NCBI GenBank assembly: GCA_900551135.1
Contig: URUX01000023.1
Span: 1-20,159, forward strand
Direction of reading: 5' to 3'
DNA: 20,159 bases
Source: an uncultured Clostridium sp.
GTDB lineage: Bacteria > Bacillota > Clostridia > Lachnospirales > Lachnospiraceae
Positions 8,556 through 16,938 of the stretch are shown piece after piece (the stretch's first letter is position 1; each line of letters begins with the position of its first letter). Both the position numbers and the translations under genes were made by a program. Under the pieces are notes generated by a model. It ran no database searches and was not told where the DNA came from. It saw nothing but the letters and a program-made list of their open reading frames with translations.

Positions 8556-8584
8556 ATTATATCATACATTATCTGCCCCGCCAA
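8556..8584 (-). promoter_or_regulatory. Promoter of the regulator-kinase-lipoprotein genes
   Basis: On the minus strand, TTGGCG (-35, complement of 8579-8584) and TATAAT (-10, complement of 8556-8561) are separated by 17 bp. TG is placed one base before the -10, making an extended -10. It lies 38 bp upstream of the regulator start. The divergent aroE promoter begins 17 bp away. Confidence 0.75.
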
Positions 8585-8600
8585 TGAAACCGGCAAAATA

Positions 8601-8629
8601 TTGTCCTGTTTTCCTCTTTGTGCTATACT
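8601..8629 (+). promoter_or_regulatory. Promoter of aroE
   Basis: TTGTCC (8601-8606) and TATACT (8624-8629) are separated by 17 bp and point towards aroE. The resulting leader would be about 100 nt long. It contains a long-range pairing (8647-8655 with 8696-8704, one mismatch), the palindrome GCATATATGC (8676-8685) and a small hairpin GATAA-ACA-TTATC (8708-8720) just before the ribosome site. Confidence 0.7.
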
Positions 8630-8736
8630 TGCTCCATAACGTCAGAGTCAAAGAGACATAAGCCCCATCATACCTGCATATATGCTGGTTTCTGCCTCTA
8701 TGACCCGGATAAACATTATCGTCAGGAGGTATGATT

Positions 8737-9615
8737 ATGACTCAATCTGAACACACTTACCAGATTACCGGCCGCACCCGGCTAATCTGTCTGCTGGGCG
8801 ATCCGGTCAGCCACAGCAAATCCCCTATGATGCACAATGAAGGATTTCGTCAGCTGGGACTGGACTACTGCTATCTGGCATTTCAGGCAAATGAAGATTC
8901 TCTGGAAAAAACTGTGGAAGGATTAAAACGTTTAAACTGCCGCGGCTTTAATCTGACTATGCCCTGTAAAAATAAAATGGCCGCACTCTGCGACCATTTA
9001 TCTCCTGCCGCTCAAATCAGCGGATCAGTCAATACAGTTGTAAACGATAACGGCGTCCTTACGGGACACACTACAGACGGACTCGGCTTTCTCATGTCAC
9101 TGCGGGAAGCCGGTCAGGATTTCACAGGCAAAAAAATGGTTCTTCTGGGAGCCGGAGGCGCCGGAACCGCTATTTTAGTCCAGGCTGCCTTAGACGGCAT
9201 GAAAGAAATCTCTGTATTCAGCCGCAGTTCCAGCCCCTTAATCACTCGAACCAGAAAAATCGTAGATACCCTAAATGAGAAAACCCACTGTCAGGTTCGC
9301 CTCTTTGACTACGAGGATGACGTCCTGCGCCGTGAAATTGCCTCTGCCCAGATTCTAACCAATTCCACCAATGTGGGAATGGCTCCAAATCCGGATAAAT
9401 GCCTGTTGTCCGATTCTTCTTACTTCCATAAGGATCTGTTTGTGGCAGATGTAATTTACAATCCATCGGAAACCCGTTTCCTAAAGCTTGCAAAAGCCGC
9501 CGGATGCCAGACGGTCAACGGTCTCCCCATGCTGCTGTACCAGGGGGCAGAAGCATTCCGTCTGTGGACGGGAAAAGACCTCCCCGTAGACATCATAAAG
9601 GAAAAATACTTTTAA
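8737..9615 (+). CDS. aroE: Shikimate 5-dehydrogenase
   Basis: A 292-residue cytoplasmic enzyme that reduces 3-dehydroshikimate to shikimate with NADPH in aromatic amino acid synthesis. The substrate motif GDPVSHSKSPMMHN includes Ser27 and Ser29. The catalytic pair is Lys78 (NLTMPCKNK) and Asp114 (GHTTDGLGF). The nucleotide-binding loop is GAGGAGTA, followed by FSRSS. The C-terminal TVNGLPMLLYQGAEAF is family-typical. The second ATG (8737) is preferred because AGGAGG ends seven bases before it; the ATG at 8731 is one base from that site. The gene stands alone with its own promoter, divergent from the sugar-sensing genes and convergent with the transpeptidase (14 bp between stop codons). A role on quinate, as in YdiB-type paralogues, cannot be excluded because no other shikimate gene is nearby. 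Confidence 0.92.
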   Translation: MTQSEHTYQITGRTRLICLLGDPVSHSKSPMMHNEGFRQLGLDYCYLAFQANEDSLEKTVEGLKRLNCRGFNLTMPCKNKMAALCDHLSPAAQISGSVNTVVNDNGVLTGHTTDGLGFLMSLREAGQDFTGKKMVLLGAGGAGTAILVQAALDGMKEISVFSRSSSPLITRTRKIVDTLNEKTHCQVRLFDYEDDVLRREIASAQILTNSTNVGMAPNPDKCLLSDSSYFHKDLFVADVIYNPSETRFLKLAKAAGCQTVNGLPMLLYQGAEAFRLWTGKDLPVDIIKEKYF

Positions 9616-9629
9616 CAGGAGCAGTACTT

Positions 9630-10532
9630 CTAATACCTGCTGATATGCTCCTCTAAATCCAGCAGCACCTTTGCTCCCGGCTTTAAGCATCTTACAATTT
9701 GAGCCATATCTTCTTCTGGAATTCCAACGCAGCCTGCGGTTCCATATCCGTTTGTACAATGTAAAAACAGAGCGGAACCCAGGTAAGGCGTTCCTTCCGG
9801 ATTATATCCCATATCCAGACAATAATTGTATACGTCTCCATAAGCAGATAAATGCTCAGACTTTCCCTTATCAAAGGGTTCCGTCATAACTGAAGTGTCC
9901 ACAAAGGTATTATAATGAGAGGAGCCGCTGTCCCCAACCCAATACTGGGTGGGCGTTACATGGGTATAAGGAAGAGTGGTTCCTGGGTTTTCTTTATTTC
10001 CAAACACCATTCCGGCCGTATACAGTCCTATCGGCGTTTTCTCATCCCCTTCTGCTTCTTTTCCCATGCCCTTTCGCCCCATGCGTCCTTCTGTATCCAC
10101 CAGCGCCGTCCACTGGTACTGCCCTGGTTCTGCGCCAGTCTGATTTTTCTGGTACAGGGTTACTCTGGCATAAGTCCCGTCATGTCCTGCAACCACAATG
10201 ATCTGCTCCACATCCTCTGCCTGGGAAACATTTAGCTGACGGATGTCATAGGTCAGGTCTTTCAAAGAGTCCACAGAAACGCCTGGAAGGACTGGTTTTA
10301 AATCAGCATCCTGAGTCTCTTTGCCGACTGTCTCACCATCCTTTATTTCAATCTTCTCTGTCTCCGCTCCGCTGTCCCGGCGAATTACGCCTCCTGTCTG
10401 CAGCACCGGAACCGGCTGTCCCTCTGCCATTCCAGGGCCTCCTTCATTAGCCCCCAGCGCTGTACCTGCAAACAACATGGCCATTACAGCAGCAGACGCT
10501 GTCAGTTTTAAATATCTATAGGTGTGTTTCAT
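9630..10532 (-). CDS. Secreted L,D-transpeptidase (YkuD/ErfK family)
   Basis: A 300-residue exported protein. The N-terminus is a signal peptide (MKHTYRYLKLTASAAVMAML..., likely cut after TALG). A Gly/Pro/Glu-rich stretch of no clear fold runs to about residue 90. The YkuD domain fills the C-terminal half, with GDEKTPIGLYT (162-172) and a catalytic motif at 257-271 holding His258 and the nucleophile Cys268 (HCTNGYGTAGCVGI). The usual SHGC is TAGC here, a variant seen in Firmicutes members. It probably forms 3-3 cross-links in peptidoglycan or attaches groups to it outside the cell. The frame is open back to 10721, but the ATG at 10532 follows AAAGGAGG at ideal spacing and starts the signal peptide. 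Confidence 0.88.
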   Translation of the reverse strand: MKHTYRYLKLTASAAVMAMLFAGTALGANEGGPGMAEGQPVPVLQTGGVIRRDSGAETEKIEIKDGETVGKETQDADLKPVLPGVSVDSLKDLTYDIRQLNVSQAEDVEQIIVVAGHDGTYARVTLYQKNQTGAEPGQYQWTALVDTEGRMGRKGMGKEAEGDEKTPIGLYTAGMVFGNKENPGTTLPYTHVTPTQYWVGDSGSSHYNTFVDTSVMTEPFDKGKSEHLSAYGDVYNYCLDMGYNPEGTPYLGSALFLHCTNGYGTAGCVGIPEEDMAQIVRCLKPGAKVLLDLEEHISRY

Positions 10533-10589
10533 AAAGCCTCCTTTAATTCCAGGCACCGTTTCCGTACAGACTGCCATTGTGATTCCTCT

Positions 10590-10620
10590 AAGACCATTGG
10601 AACTCTTATGCAATGGTCTT
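10590..10620. repeat. 10-bp perfect inverted repeat at the end of the decayed cassette
   Basis: AAGACCATTG (10590-10599) and CAATGGTCTT (10611-10620) are perfect complements with an 11-nt spacer. One arm overlaps the last codons and stop of the disrupted partner gene. Read on the minus strand it is followed by AGAGGAATC, with no T-run. Read on the plus strand a T-rich stretch follows (CTCTTCTTGTTTTTTG). It may end the cassette mRNA, but it is not a standard minus-strand terminator. Confidence 0.5.
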
Positions 10621-11062
10621 CTCTTCTTGTTTTTTGGGCTGTACAAAAAACTCCTCAAACTGTTTTCTCGTATATGTATGAGTCTTATTAAATAAATATT
10701 TTTCAAACTTATCAATTTCAAAAAGCCTTTCTTCCTGTTGTGCTAATTTCATAAAATAGTTGTAGTTCTGTTCGCGTGCTGCTGACTTCTGGGCTTTTCC
10801 ATATTTCCCTTCATTATAGACTAAAATATAGTTTATATTTTTTCTTGCAAAACTCACATCTGGAATGATTTTCCATTCCATAAGTATTATCAGACCATCC
10901 TTTTCCACGAGCATATTCATTGGGTATTCTATCGAAATTAATCACTTTAAGATTGCTTTCGCACATTGGTTTCTGATTCGTCATATCAAGCGAAGTTCTC
11001 TTTAATGTACAAATATATTCTCTTAGTTTTTCAGGCAGCTGATTAATTACCGCTTCTGTCAT
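10606..11062 (-). pseudogene. Disrupted partner gene of the AAA ATPase (internal deletion and frameshift)
   Basis: Two overlapping reading pieces belong to one gene. The N-terminal piece starts at the ATG at 11062 (AAGGGGGAG just upstream) and reads sensibly for about 56 residues, to NEYARGKGW. The C-terminal piece, in the frame shifted by one base, reads sensibly from about DGLIILMEWKIIPD to the stop at 10606 (about 95 residues, including NINYILVYNEGKYG and FEKYLFNKTHTYTRKQFEEFFV). The change of frame lies near 10885-10900. Past that point the first frame gives an unlikely tail ending at 10814. From memory, intact relatives carry a longer middle with a WYFIEFKNG-like stretch that would suit a PD-(D/E)XK-type nuclease. 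If that is right, the middle was deleted here. The family and activity are unconfirmed. The ATPase stop is only 10 bp upstream, so the two formed an operon. Confidence 0.65.
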
Positions 11063-11072
11063 CTGCTCCCCC

Positions 11073-12396
11073 TTAACAATTATTCAGTTCATACCTTAAC
11101 GTATCCAAAATTTGAATTGGTGACACCATTTTTTTATATATCAAATCAATATTTTGGGTAACGCAGTCTATTGTTACTTCATTTTCTATATTAGACGATA
11201 AGTAGTAATTTACTTTGCTGTCCGTTTCGTATTTGCAAGAAAATAAATTAATTGCATCAACAAAATAAGGACTGTGGGTGGTAACAACTACCGAAAGATC
11301 AAAATACTTCTGCAGTAATACAATTAATTCCGCATATGCTATCTGCCATTGTGGGTGTAAATGAATTTCTGGTTCATCTAAAATCACTACATCCTTATCT
11401 TTTAGGCTGCCTTTTTCTAATAGCATTTTCAAAATCACAAAGGACTTCATACCTGTAGAAAGATTATGAATAGAAATAGGCTCGCTAAAATCACTCTTCT
11501 TTAAGTAGTATTCATCATTGCCAACATTCTGTACAATCTCTCCGTCTATTACATTCTGCAAGGTTTTGTAAATATCGTTTAACTTTTCCTTCACCCTGAC
11601 CGTTTCAATTACCCCATCCAACACTCCTTCCTGAGGACTGCTTATTAATAACTCAACAAGTAATTCATTCATTGGACTGGCAGCATCATATCTATATTTT
11701 GACAATTCGTCTATCACAAAAGGATTATCTATATAAATTGCTTTATGAATAATTTTAATATTATCCTGAAATTCTCTACAGCCATTATTGTCAAAAAATA
11801 GTTTTTCTGTCTTTCCTTTAATCTCTAAGGACAATTCTGTTTTCTTGTCTTTTTCGGCCGTTAAAGGCTGGATCTGAGAATAAAATACATTATTAAAATA
11901 TCTTGAAATAATTTCCAAAATAATAACGTCTTCTGATAATTTTAAAATCTCATTCGTATTTTCACAGATTCTTTCAATCATATCAGACCAGTCATAATTC
12001 TGTTCTTTGTCCATAAACTGGAACCAGGTTTCCACTGCATTTTCCACTATTTCAAAAAGAGTATTCTCAGAAATCAAAAACGCAGAATCCAGTTCTTTTT
12101 TTATTTGTACATTGACTTTTCTTGAAATGTTTGCTACAGAACGCAAAACCACACTTCTCGGAATTTCAGTATCTACAATATTGTCTTGTATGATAGTTCT
12201 ATTCGTACTTTCAATTTCCTTTAAACGCTCTTTTAAAATCTTCTCTTCCAGGTTGGACAATGCATTAAATAGTGAAAATACTATTTTTCCAACTGTACTC
12301 TTTCCTGTATTATTTTCTCCTGCAATTACCGTTATGCCATCAATCATAATATTCGCTTCTTTATATTTTAGCAAAATTTTGAATTTTTAATTCCAT
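11073..12396 (-). pseudogene. AAA/ABC-type (RecF/SMC-like, AAA_15) ATPase with an N-terminal frameshift
   Basis: The body reads openly from 12374 to 11073. It has Walker A GENNTGKST, the signature LSTGMKSF, Walker B VVILDEPEIHLHPQWQ and a switch His in TTHSPYFVDAI. This is the layout of OLD/RecF-like ATPases without a Toprim domain. No good start exists in that frame: the first candidate is a TTG at 12374 with no ribosome site. One frame over, the ATG at 12396 has AAAGGA at good spacing and reads MELKIQNFAKI before a stop. Removing one base near 12361-12366 would give MELKIQNFAKIKEANIMIDG, the normal N-terminus of this family, and a protein of about 440 residues. So the gene is probably broken, unless slippage or an assembly error is responsible. 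It was likely a defence-type ATPase with the gene downstream as effector (inferred). Confidence 0.75.
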
Positions 12397-12448
12397 CCAC
12401 GATTCCTTTCCCAATATAACCTAATTACGAAACACAGCAGTTATTAAT

Positions 12449-12477
12449 ATTTTATCCTCTTTTTTTCATAAATACAA
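12449..12477 (-). promoter_or_regulatory. Promoter of the AAA ATPase cassette
   Basis: On the minus strand, TTGTAT (-35, complement of 12472-12477) and TAAAAT (-10, complement of 12449-12454) are 17 bp apart and lie about 50 bp upstream of the ATG at 12396. This placement supports 12396 as the original start. Confidence 0.6.
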
Positions 12478-12507
12478 TGGGAACTAAAAAATCTCTTTAA
12501 ATAAATA

Positions 12508-12538
12508 TCAGGGCGGTTTCTAACGAATACCGCCCTGA
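12508..12538 (-). terminator. Intrinsic terminator of the hydrogenase operon
   Basis: TCAGGGCGGT (12508-12517) pairs perfectly with ACCGCCCTGA (12529-12538) around an 11-nt loop. On the minus strand it is followed by TATTTATTTAAAG and a later TTTTTT. It begins 6 bp after the hydrogenase stop codon and separates this operon from the ATPase cassette. Confidence 0.85.
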
Positions 12539-12544
12539 CAGTCT

Positions 12545-13996
12545 TTAGTCTCTATGCATCGAGAACTGATCCATTGGATAATTCTTTAAATTCTCCAATA
12601 CCTTTCTGTCATCTGCTGATGCAATTAATGCATCTCTGTCTTTTTTGGCCTCATTTTCTGCCTTGTGCTTGCTTGGGCCGCCAACACAGCCGCCGACGCA
12701 GGCCATACCTTCAATAAAGTCTTCCGGAAGTCTGCCTAATTTCAAAAGAAGAAGTGCTTTCTTACATTCAGCGCCGCCGCTGCAGGTTGCAACCTTCGGA
12801 GTAATGTCTTCACCCATTTCCTTGAAGCACTGAAGTACTGCTGCCGTTACACCGCCGCCGTTGCCAAAACGTTTGCCAAATACAGAACTTTCCTGATAGT
12901 TGTTTTCTTCCGGCTCCAACTCAATATCCTTCGCACGAAGCATAGCCCGAAGTTCGCCAAAGGTCATGGCATAATCTGCGTTATCTTTAATATTTAAATC
13001 CAAAGTCTCGCTCTTCTTTGCAATACATGGTCCAACAAATACAGTAATGACTCCGGGACGTACGGTTTTTAAGTAACGGGACACCGCACACATTGGAGAA
13101 ACGGTTGTAGACATATTTTCCAGCAGTTCCGGGAAATGCTGCTTAATCATATTGACAAATGCAGGACAGCAGGAAGTCGTCATCTTCTTGCCTTCCTTAT
13201 AAGCCTCTGCCCATTCTTCCGCCTCATAAGCAGCCGTCATGTCTCCGCCTAACCCTACTTCCACCATATCGGCAAATCCGGCTTTTTTCAAAGCAGTCTT
13301 AAGGCTTGCCATGGTAATGTCTTTGCCGAACTGGCCTTCTGTAGCCGGCGCAACCATGGCAACTACATCTTTTCCAGCTCTGATTAAGTTGATTATATCT
13401 ACCATAAAGGTCTTGGAACCGATTGCACCAAATGGGCAGCTGTGAATGCAGGCACCGCACTGGATGCATTTCTTTTCATCAATCTGACAGATACCATACT
13501 CATCATAGGTAATGGCGTCTACCGGACATACTTTCTTACACGGTCTCTCCAGATGTGCAATCGCATTGTAAGGACATGCCTGAGCACATTTGCCGCACTC
13601 TTTACATTTATTTGGATCAATGTGGGCTCTGTGCTGTCCCATGGTAATTGCGCCAAAATGACAGGAATTCTGGCAAGCCTTGCCCATACACTTCCGGCAG
13701 TTATCTGTTACGATATAAGAAGCAATGGGACACTCTTCACAGGCTGCATTAATAACCTGAACTACATTTTTAGACTCATGGCCAATTGGACACTGTCCCT
13801 CTGCCAGACGTACTCTTTGTTTAATAATCTCTCTCTCTTTATAAATACAGCAGCGGTACTGTGCCTGAGGGCCAGGAATCATCTCATATGGGATTTCATC
13901 CCGTTCTTCTTCCAATGTTCCTTCCCAGGCTTTTTTTGCCACCTCATACAGAACGTCATGCTTCAAACGTAAAATTGTTGCATCATTGGTAATCAT
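12545..13996 (-). CDS. [FeFe]-hydrogenase, group B type (monomeric, ferredoxin-like N-terminus)
   Basis: A 483-residue cytoplasmic iron-sulfur protein that interconverts protons and H2 at an H-cluster. After an N-terminal Cys-rich region come ferredoxin-type 4Fe-4S motifs (CKECGKCAQACP about 131-142, CIQCGACIHSCP about 177-188) and further Cys pairs (about 86-112, 153-157). The three H-cluster loops are TSCCPAF (Cys276/277), VGPCIAKKSE (Cys324) and MACVGGCVGG (Cys433/437). The proton-path Cys of group A enzymes is Ala here (VAPATEGQF), as in group B. The ATG has AGGAGG seven bases upstream. It is last in an operon with a sensory hydrogenase homologue and a phosphatase, and is followed by a terminator. 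It probably disposes of electrons from reduced ferredoxin during fermentation; the electron partner is not shown by the sequence. Confidence 0.9.
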   Translation of the reverse strand: MITNDATILRLKHDVLYEVAKKAWEGTLEEERDEIPYEMIPGPQAQYRCCIYKEREIIKQRVRLAEGQCPIGHESKNVVQVINAACEECPIASYIVTDNCRKCMGKACQNSCHFGAITMGQHRAHIDPNKCKECGKCAQACPYNAIAHLERPCKKVCPVDAITYDEYGICQIDEKKCIQCGACIHSCPFGAIGSKTFMVDIINLIRAGKDVVAMVAPATEGQFGKDITMASLKTALKKAGFADMVEVGLGGDMTAAYEAEEWAEAYKEGKKMTTSCCPAFVNMIKQHFPELLENMSTTVSPMCAVSRYLKTVRPGVITVFVGPCIAKKSETLDLNIKDNADYAMTFGELRAMLRAKDIELEPEENNYQESSVFGKRFGNGGGVTAAVLQCFKEMGEDITPKVATCSGGAECKKALLLLKLGRLPEDFIEGMACVGGCVGGPSKHKAENEAKKDRDALIASADDRKVLENLKNYPMDQFSMHRD

Positions 13997-14023
13997 AATT
14001 ATCCTCCTGATAACCTGTTAAGA

Positions 14024-15202
14024 TTAATAATAAGTAACCGTAACCTTTTTGCCCATCTCTTCAATGGCATGCTTTAACTGATCTACCAGATTCTGACGAA
14101 TCCCCAAATCGAAAGGCAGATTCGGGTTCTGGTAGGCACTGTTAATCGCTTTTCCCACATACATATGTACTTCTGTACAATCCTCAATCAGCATCTTGGC
14201 AATCATAGAAGCGCCGTTTTTCTTATCCAGTTCCAAAAAGAAATCCTCATTAATCGTCTCATTCTTTACATATCGCCGGATCAGATGCAGCACTCTGTTC
14301 AGCGTTAAAACGCCTTCTGTTACCAGATCCACTCCTTCTATATATGCAATGGGCGGAATATCCGGATCTACATACTCTAACGATACATCCAGCTGTCTGT
14401 TCAGCACTCTGGCCACCACAGTGGAACTGGTGCCTCCGCTGACAATTTTCTTTGCTGTATCATCAGACATAAAATCCCGAACCATCCGCACATCATCTGC
14501 CGGATCGCTGGCCGGACCCGTCATCAGATGTACCGGCTTGCTGTCAATAATCCGCATAACGGCAACCGTGGTATCGTCTCCTGGACGAAACTGATACAGT
14601 TCATCGCAGGCACGGCTCAATGCCCCTGCCAAACGGGCCGCTGAAATCGTGCGGTAATACTCTTTTACGGCATATTTGGCAATATCATCCCACAGCCATC
14701 CAAAATTCAGAAGTTCTCCAACGCCTGCATGAATGGTGCCGTCACTCATTAAAATCAGGGCATCTCCCTTTTTTACTTTGAAACGGAATTCATTGATTTT
14801 TTTTCCTTCTACTTCCCGGATGTTCTGGGGAATCTCCTGAAGAACCCCGTCCCGGATAAAAATACATCCCGGATTATCAAACTCTACCAGATAGGCGTCT
14901 CCATTGTGAAACACCTGAAGAATACTGAAGGTAGAATATGCCACCTGACGTACCTGACAGACCGGCAAAGTCTGTACAATGGTATCCACACATTCTTCCA
15001 GAGCGGCACCGTTTAAAAACATGGTTCCCAGAATTTTCGATGTCAGCGTTGATAAAATATTGGCCTTTACTCCGCTTCCCATGCCGTCTGCCAGAATCAT
15101 AATATTAGAGTCTTCCGTCTCCAGTATCTCTACTTTATCACCGCACAGAATTTCGGTAAATTTATTCAGACTTTTATAAGCAACGTCTACGGTAATTCCC
15201 AT
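14024..15202 (-). CDS. SpoIIE/PP2C-family serine phosphatase linked to the sensory hydrogenase
   Basis: A 392-residue cytoplasmic protein. The PP2C-type metal-binding motifs are ADGMGSGVKA (Asp38/Gly39 region), LMSDGTIHAG (Asp153-154 region) and GDDTTVAVMRI (about 208-218). So residues 1-220 form a SpoIIE-like phosphatase with no membrane part. Residues 220-392 form a second region I do not recognise, starting PVHLMTGPASDPADD and including VSGGTSSTVVARVL, and may bind the target or a signal. The start ATG overlaps the stop of the sensory hydrogenase gene by one base (TAATG), so synthesis is coupled. Phosphatases beside PAS-containing group C hydrogenases are known in Clostridia, and the idea that the hydrogenase senses H2 and controls the phosphatase is a published proposal, not shown here. 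No kinase or anti-sigma gene is in the window. Confidence 0.88.
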   Translation of the reverse strand: MGITVDVAYKSLNKFTEILCGDKVEILETEDSNIMILADGMGSGVKANILSTLTSKILGTMFLNGAALEECVDTIVQTLPVCQVRQVAYSTFSILQVFHNGDAYLVEFDNPGCIFIRDGVLQEIPQNIREVEGKKINEFRFKVKKGDALILMSDGTIHAGVGELLNFGWLWDDIAKYAVKEYYRTISAARLAGALSRACDELYQFRPGDDTTVAVMRIIDSKPVHLMTGPASDPADDVRMVRDFMSDDTAKKIVSGGTSSTVVARVLNRQLDVSLEYVDPDIPPIAYIEGVDLVTEGVLTLNRVLHLIRRYVKNETINEDFFLELDKKNGASMIAKMLIEDCTEVHMYVGKAINSAYQNPNLPFDLGIRQNLVDQLKHAIEEMGKKVTVTYY

Positions 15203-16935
15203 TATCTGACCTCGCTTTCACTGCCATCCTCCAAAAGGGATCTGCACAGCTTTGTCAGCGTTGTCTTGGTTTCTGCTGTTGTCTCACCCAGCAGTCCGGC
15301 AATCTCCTGCGCAACCATCATCTGTTTGTGAATAACCTTTTGTGCCAGATCAATGGTATCCAGTTTCTTGTCATATTCTTCTTTGGCCTGCTCCTCCTGT
15401 TTTGTAATATCAATAAAGGTTGCCAATACTGCATCCTCTTTTTCTATGTACACCACATTCTGAAGAGTGGCCAGATTGTATTCTGAATACGTAACTTTCT
15501 TGCCATGAATATTCTGCTTTGTATCAAATACCCACTGGAAATCCGATGGATCGATGTACTCAAACAGATAGGTATGAAGCATTTCTTCCCTGGTCTTTCC
15601 AAAATACTGTTCTACAATATCGGAACACTCCAGAATCTGCAGTTCTCTGTCTACAATCAGTACAATATTCGGCGAAGTCTCCATCACCAGATTGGACAGA
15701 GATTCGGCTTTGCTGTGCATATAAGGAATACACATGGTAAGTTCTGCCTTTTTCTGGAATACGGCAATGGCCTTATCCCGGCAGGTTGGATAACCGCAGG
15801 CGCTGCAGTTTAACTCATCCTCTGGTTTATTCTTTCCTATCATCCGCAGAATCTGCTGGATTTCTTCTTCTGTTGGCATTGGATCTTCCGGTGCTTTATT
15901 TTCAAATACCTTTTTAAAGGAAATTCCCTCTGCCATCTTTTCCATCGTTGATTCATCCGGAGTTTCCTTGGGAATGGTTTCTTCCATCTTCAGTTTTACC
16001 TTAAATCTGGAAATGCTCTTATCATTGACGGTAGGGCCTTTAATGCATCCGCCTGCACACATGTTCATTTCAATAAAGCACCCGGAAATCTCCCCTCTCA
16101 CCATGCTCTCACACAGTTCGATGCAGTTTGCTGTTCCATGAACATAGAACTTTTTATAGGCATCTACTTTCTTTTCTGTAGCAAGCACAGAATTCATGAC
16201 CCCGCTTGTAACCGGGTACAGGCGGTTGACTTTGGGATCTAAGGTTTCAAACGGAATATCTTCACAGTCAGAGATGGTAATCTCTTCCTCTGACAGCCAT
16301 TTTTCAATATCGTTAAAATTCAGAACTGCATTAATATAACCTGGATGTCTTGGATCTGCCGCTTCCTTTTTCTTGGCAATACACGGACCAATAAATATGA
16401 TTCTGGCATTCGGGCCATACTCTTTCCTCAGAAGCATTCCGTGAGCCACCATAGGAGATACCACAGGGGCCATATACGGCACCAGTTCTGGATAATATAT
16501 TTCGATTAAATCATTAATACTGGGACAACAGGTCGTAATAATATTTTCCATCTGCCCTTCTGCCAGCAGGCGGTTATATTCTTCTGTTACAAAAGCAGCT
16601 CCTTCTGCTGTCTCTCTTACATCTGCAAATCCCAATTTTCTTAAAGCTGCATTGACCTGTCCCAGAGAATTGTATGTTAAAAGTCCCATATAAGACGGAG
16701 CAATGGAAGCAACTACGGTCTCTCCTCTGCTAATCATGTATTTCACCTTATCCAAATCACTGATTAAGGTCTTGGCAGACTGAGGACAGACCTGAAGGCA
16801 ATGTCCGCAGAGAACACACCGTTCCGGAATAATCTCTGCACGTTCATTTTTAATCATAATTGCCTTGACGTCACAATAGCGGACACACTTATAGCAATGC
16901 TTACACTTGGCTCCTTTAAAGTCAATTATATTCAT
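15202..16935 (-). CDS. Group C [FeFe]-hydrogenase homologue with PAS domain (putative H2/redox sensor, HydS type)
   Basis: A 577-residue cytoplasmic protein. Two 4Fe-4S ferredoxin motifs come first (Cys11/14/17/21 and Cys40/43/46/50). The H-cluster domain follows, with TTCCPSI (Cys136/137), FIGPCIAKKK (Cys185) and NMCAGGCIKG (Cys293/297). Then comes a further Fe-S motif, CSACGYPTC (Cys377/380/385 with Cys402), a PAS domain (about 415-512) and a C-terminal helical segment likely to form a coiled coil. This order marks the sensory group C. Such proteins are thought to detect H2 or redox state at the H-cluster and pass the signal through PAS. The start follows the [2Fe-2S] gene by 3 bp, with GGGAGG in that gene's last codons. 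The stop overlaps the phosphatase start. Confidence 0.9.
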   Translation of the reverse strand: MNIIDFKGAKCKHCYKCVRYCDVKAIMIKNERAEIIPERCVLCGHCLQVCPQSAKTLISDLDKVKYMISRGETVVASIAPSYMGLLTYNSLGQVNAALRKLGFADVRETAEGAAFVTEEYNRLLAEGQMENIITTCCPSINDLIEIYYPELVPYMAPVVSPMVAHGMLLRKEYGPNARIIFIGPCIAKKKEAADPRHPGYINAVLNFNDIEKWLSEEEITISDCEDIPFETLDPKVNRLYPVTSGVMNSVLATEKKVDAYKKFYVHGTANCIELCESMVRGEISGCFIEMNMCAGGCIKGPTVNDKSISRFKVKLKMEETIPKETPDESTMEKMAEGISFKKVFENKAPEDPMPTEEEIQQILRMIGKNKPEDELNCSACGYPTCRDKAIAVFQKKAELTMCIPYMHSKAESLSNLVMETSPNIVLIVDRELQILECSDIVEQYFGKTREEMLHTYLFEYIDPSDFQWVFDTKQNIHGKKVTYSEYNLATLQNVVYIEKEDAVLATFIDITKQEEQAKEEYDKKLDTIDLAQKVIHKQMMVAQEIAGLLGETTAETKTTLTKLCRSLLEDGSESEVR

Positions 16936-16938
16936 TCG

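Noticed and set aside
9616..9652. Inverted repeat AGGAGCA/TGCTCCT between aroE and the transpeptidase as a terminator
   Set aside because: Loop of 22 nt, overlap with coding sequence and no T-run on either side; too weak to call.
10814..10890. Cys-rich tail CEFCKKK resembling a zinc knuckle in the partner gene's first frame
   Set aside because: It lies past the change of frame, where the other frame clearly carries the real protein sequence; the Cys pair is a by-product.
13442..13972. 176-residue plus-strand open frame inside the group B hydrogenase gene
   Set aside because: Antisense to conserved cluster-binding motifs; a shadow of the real frame.
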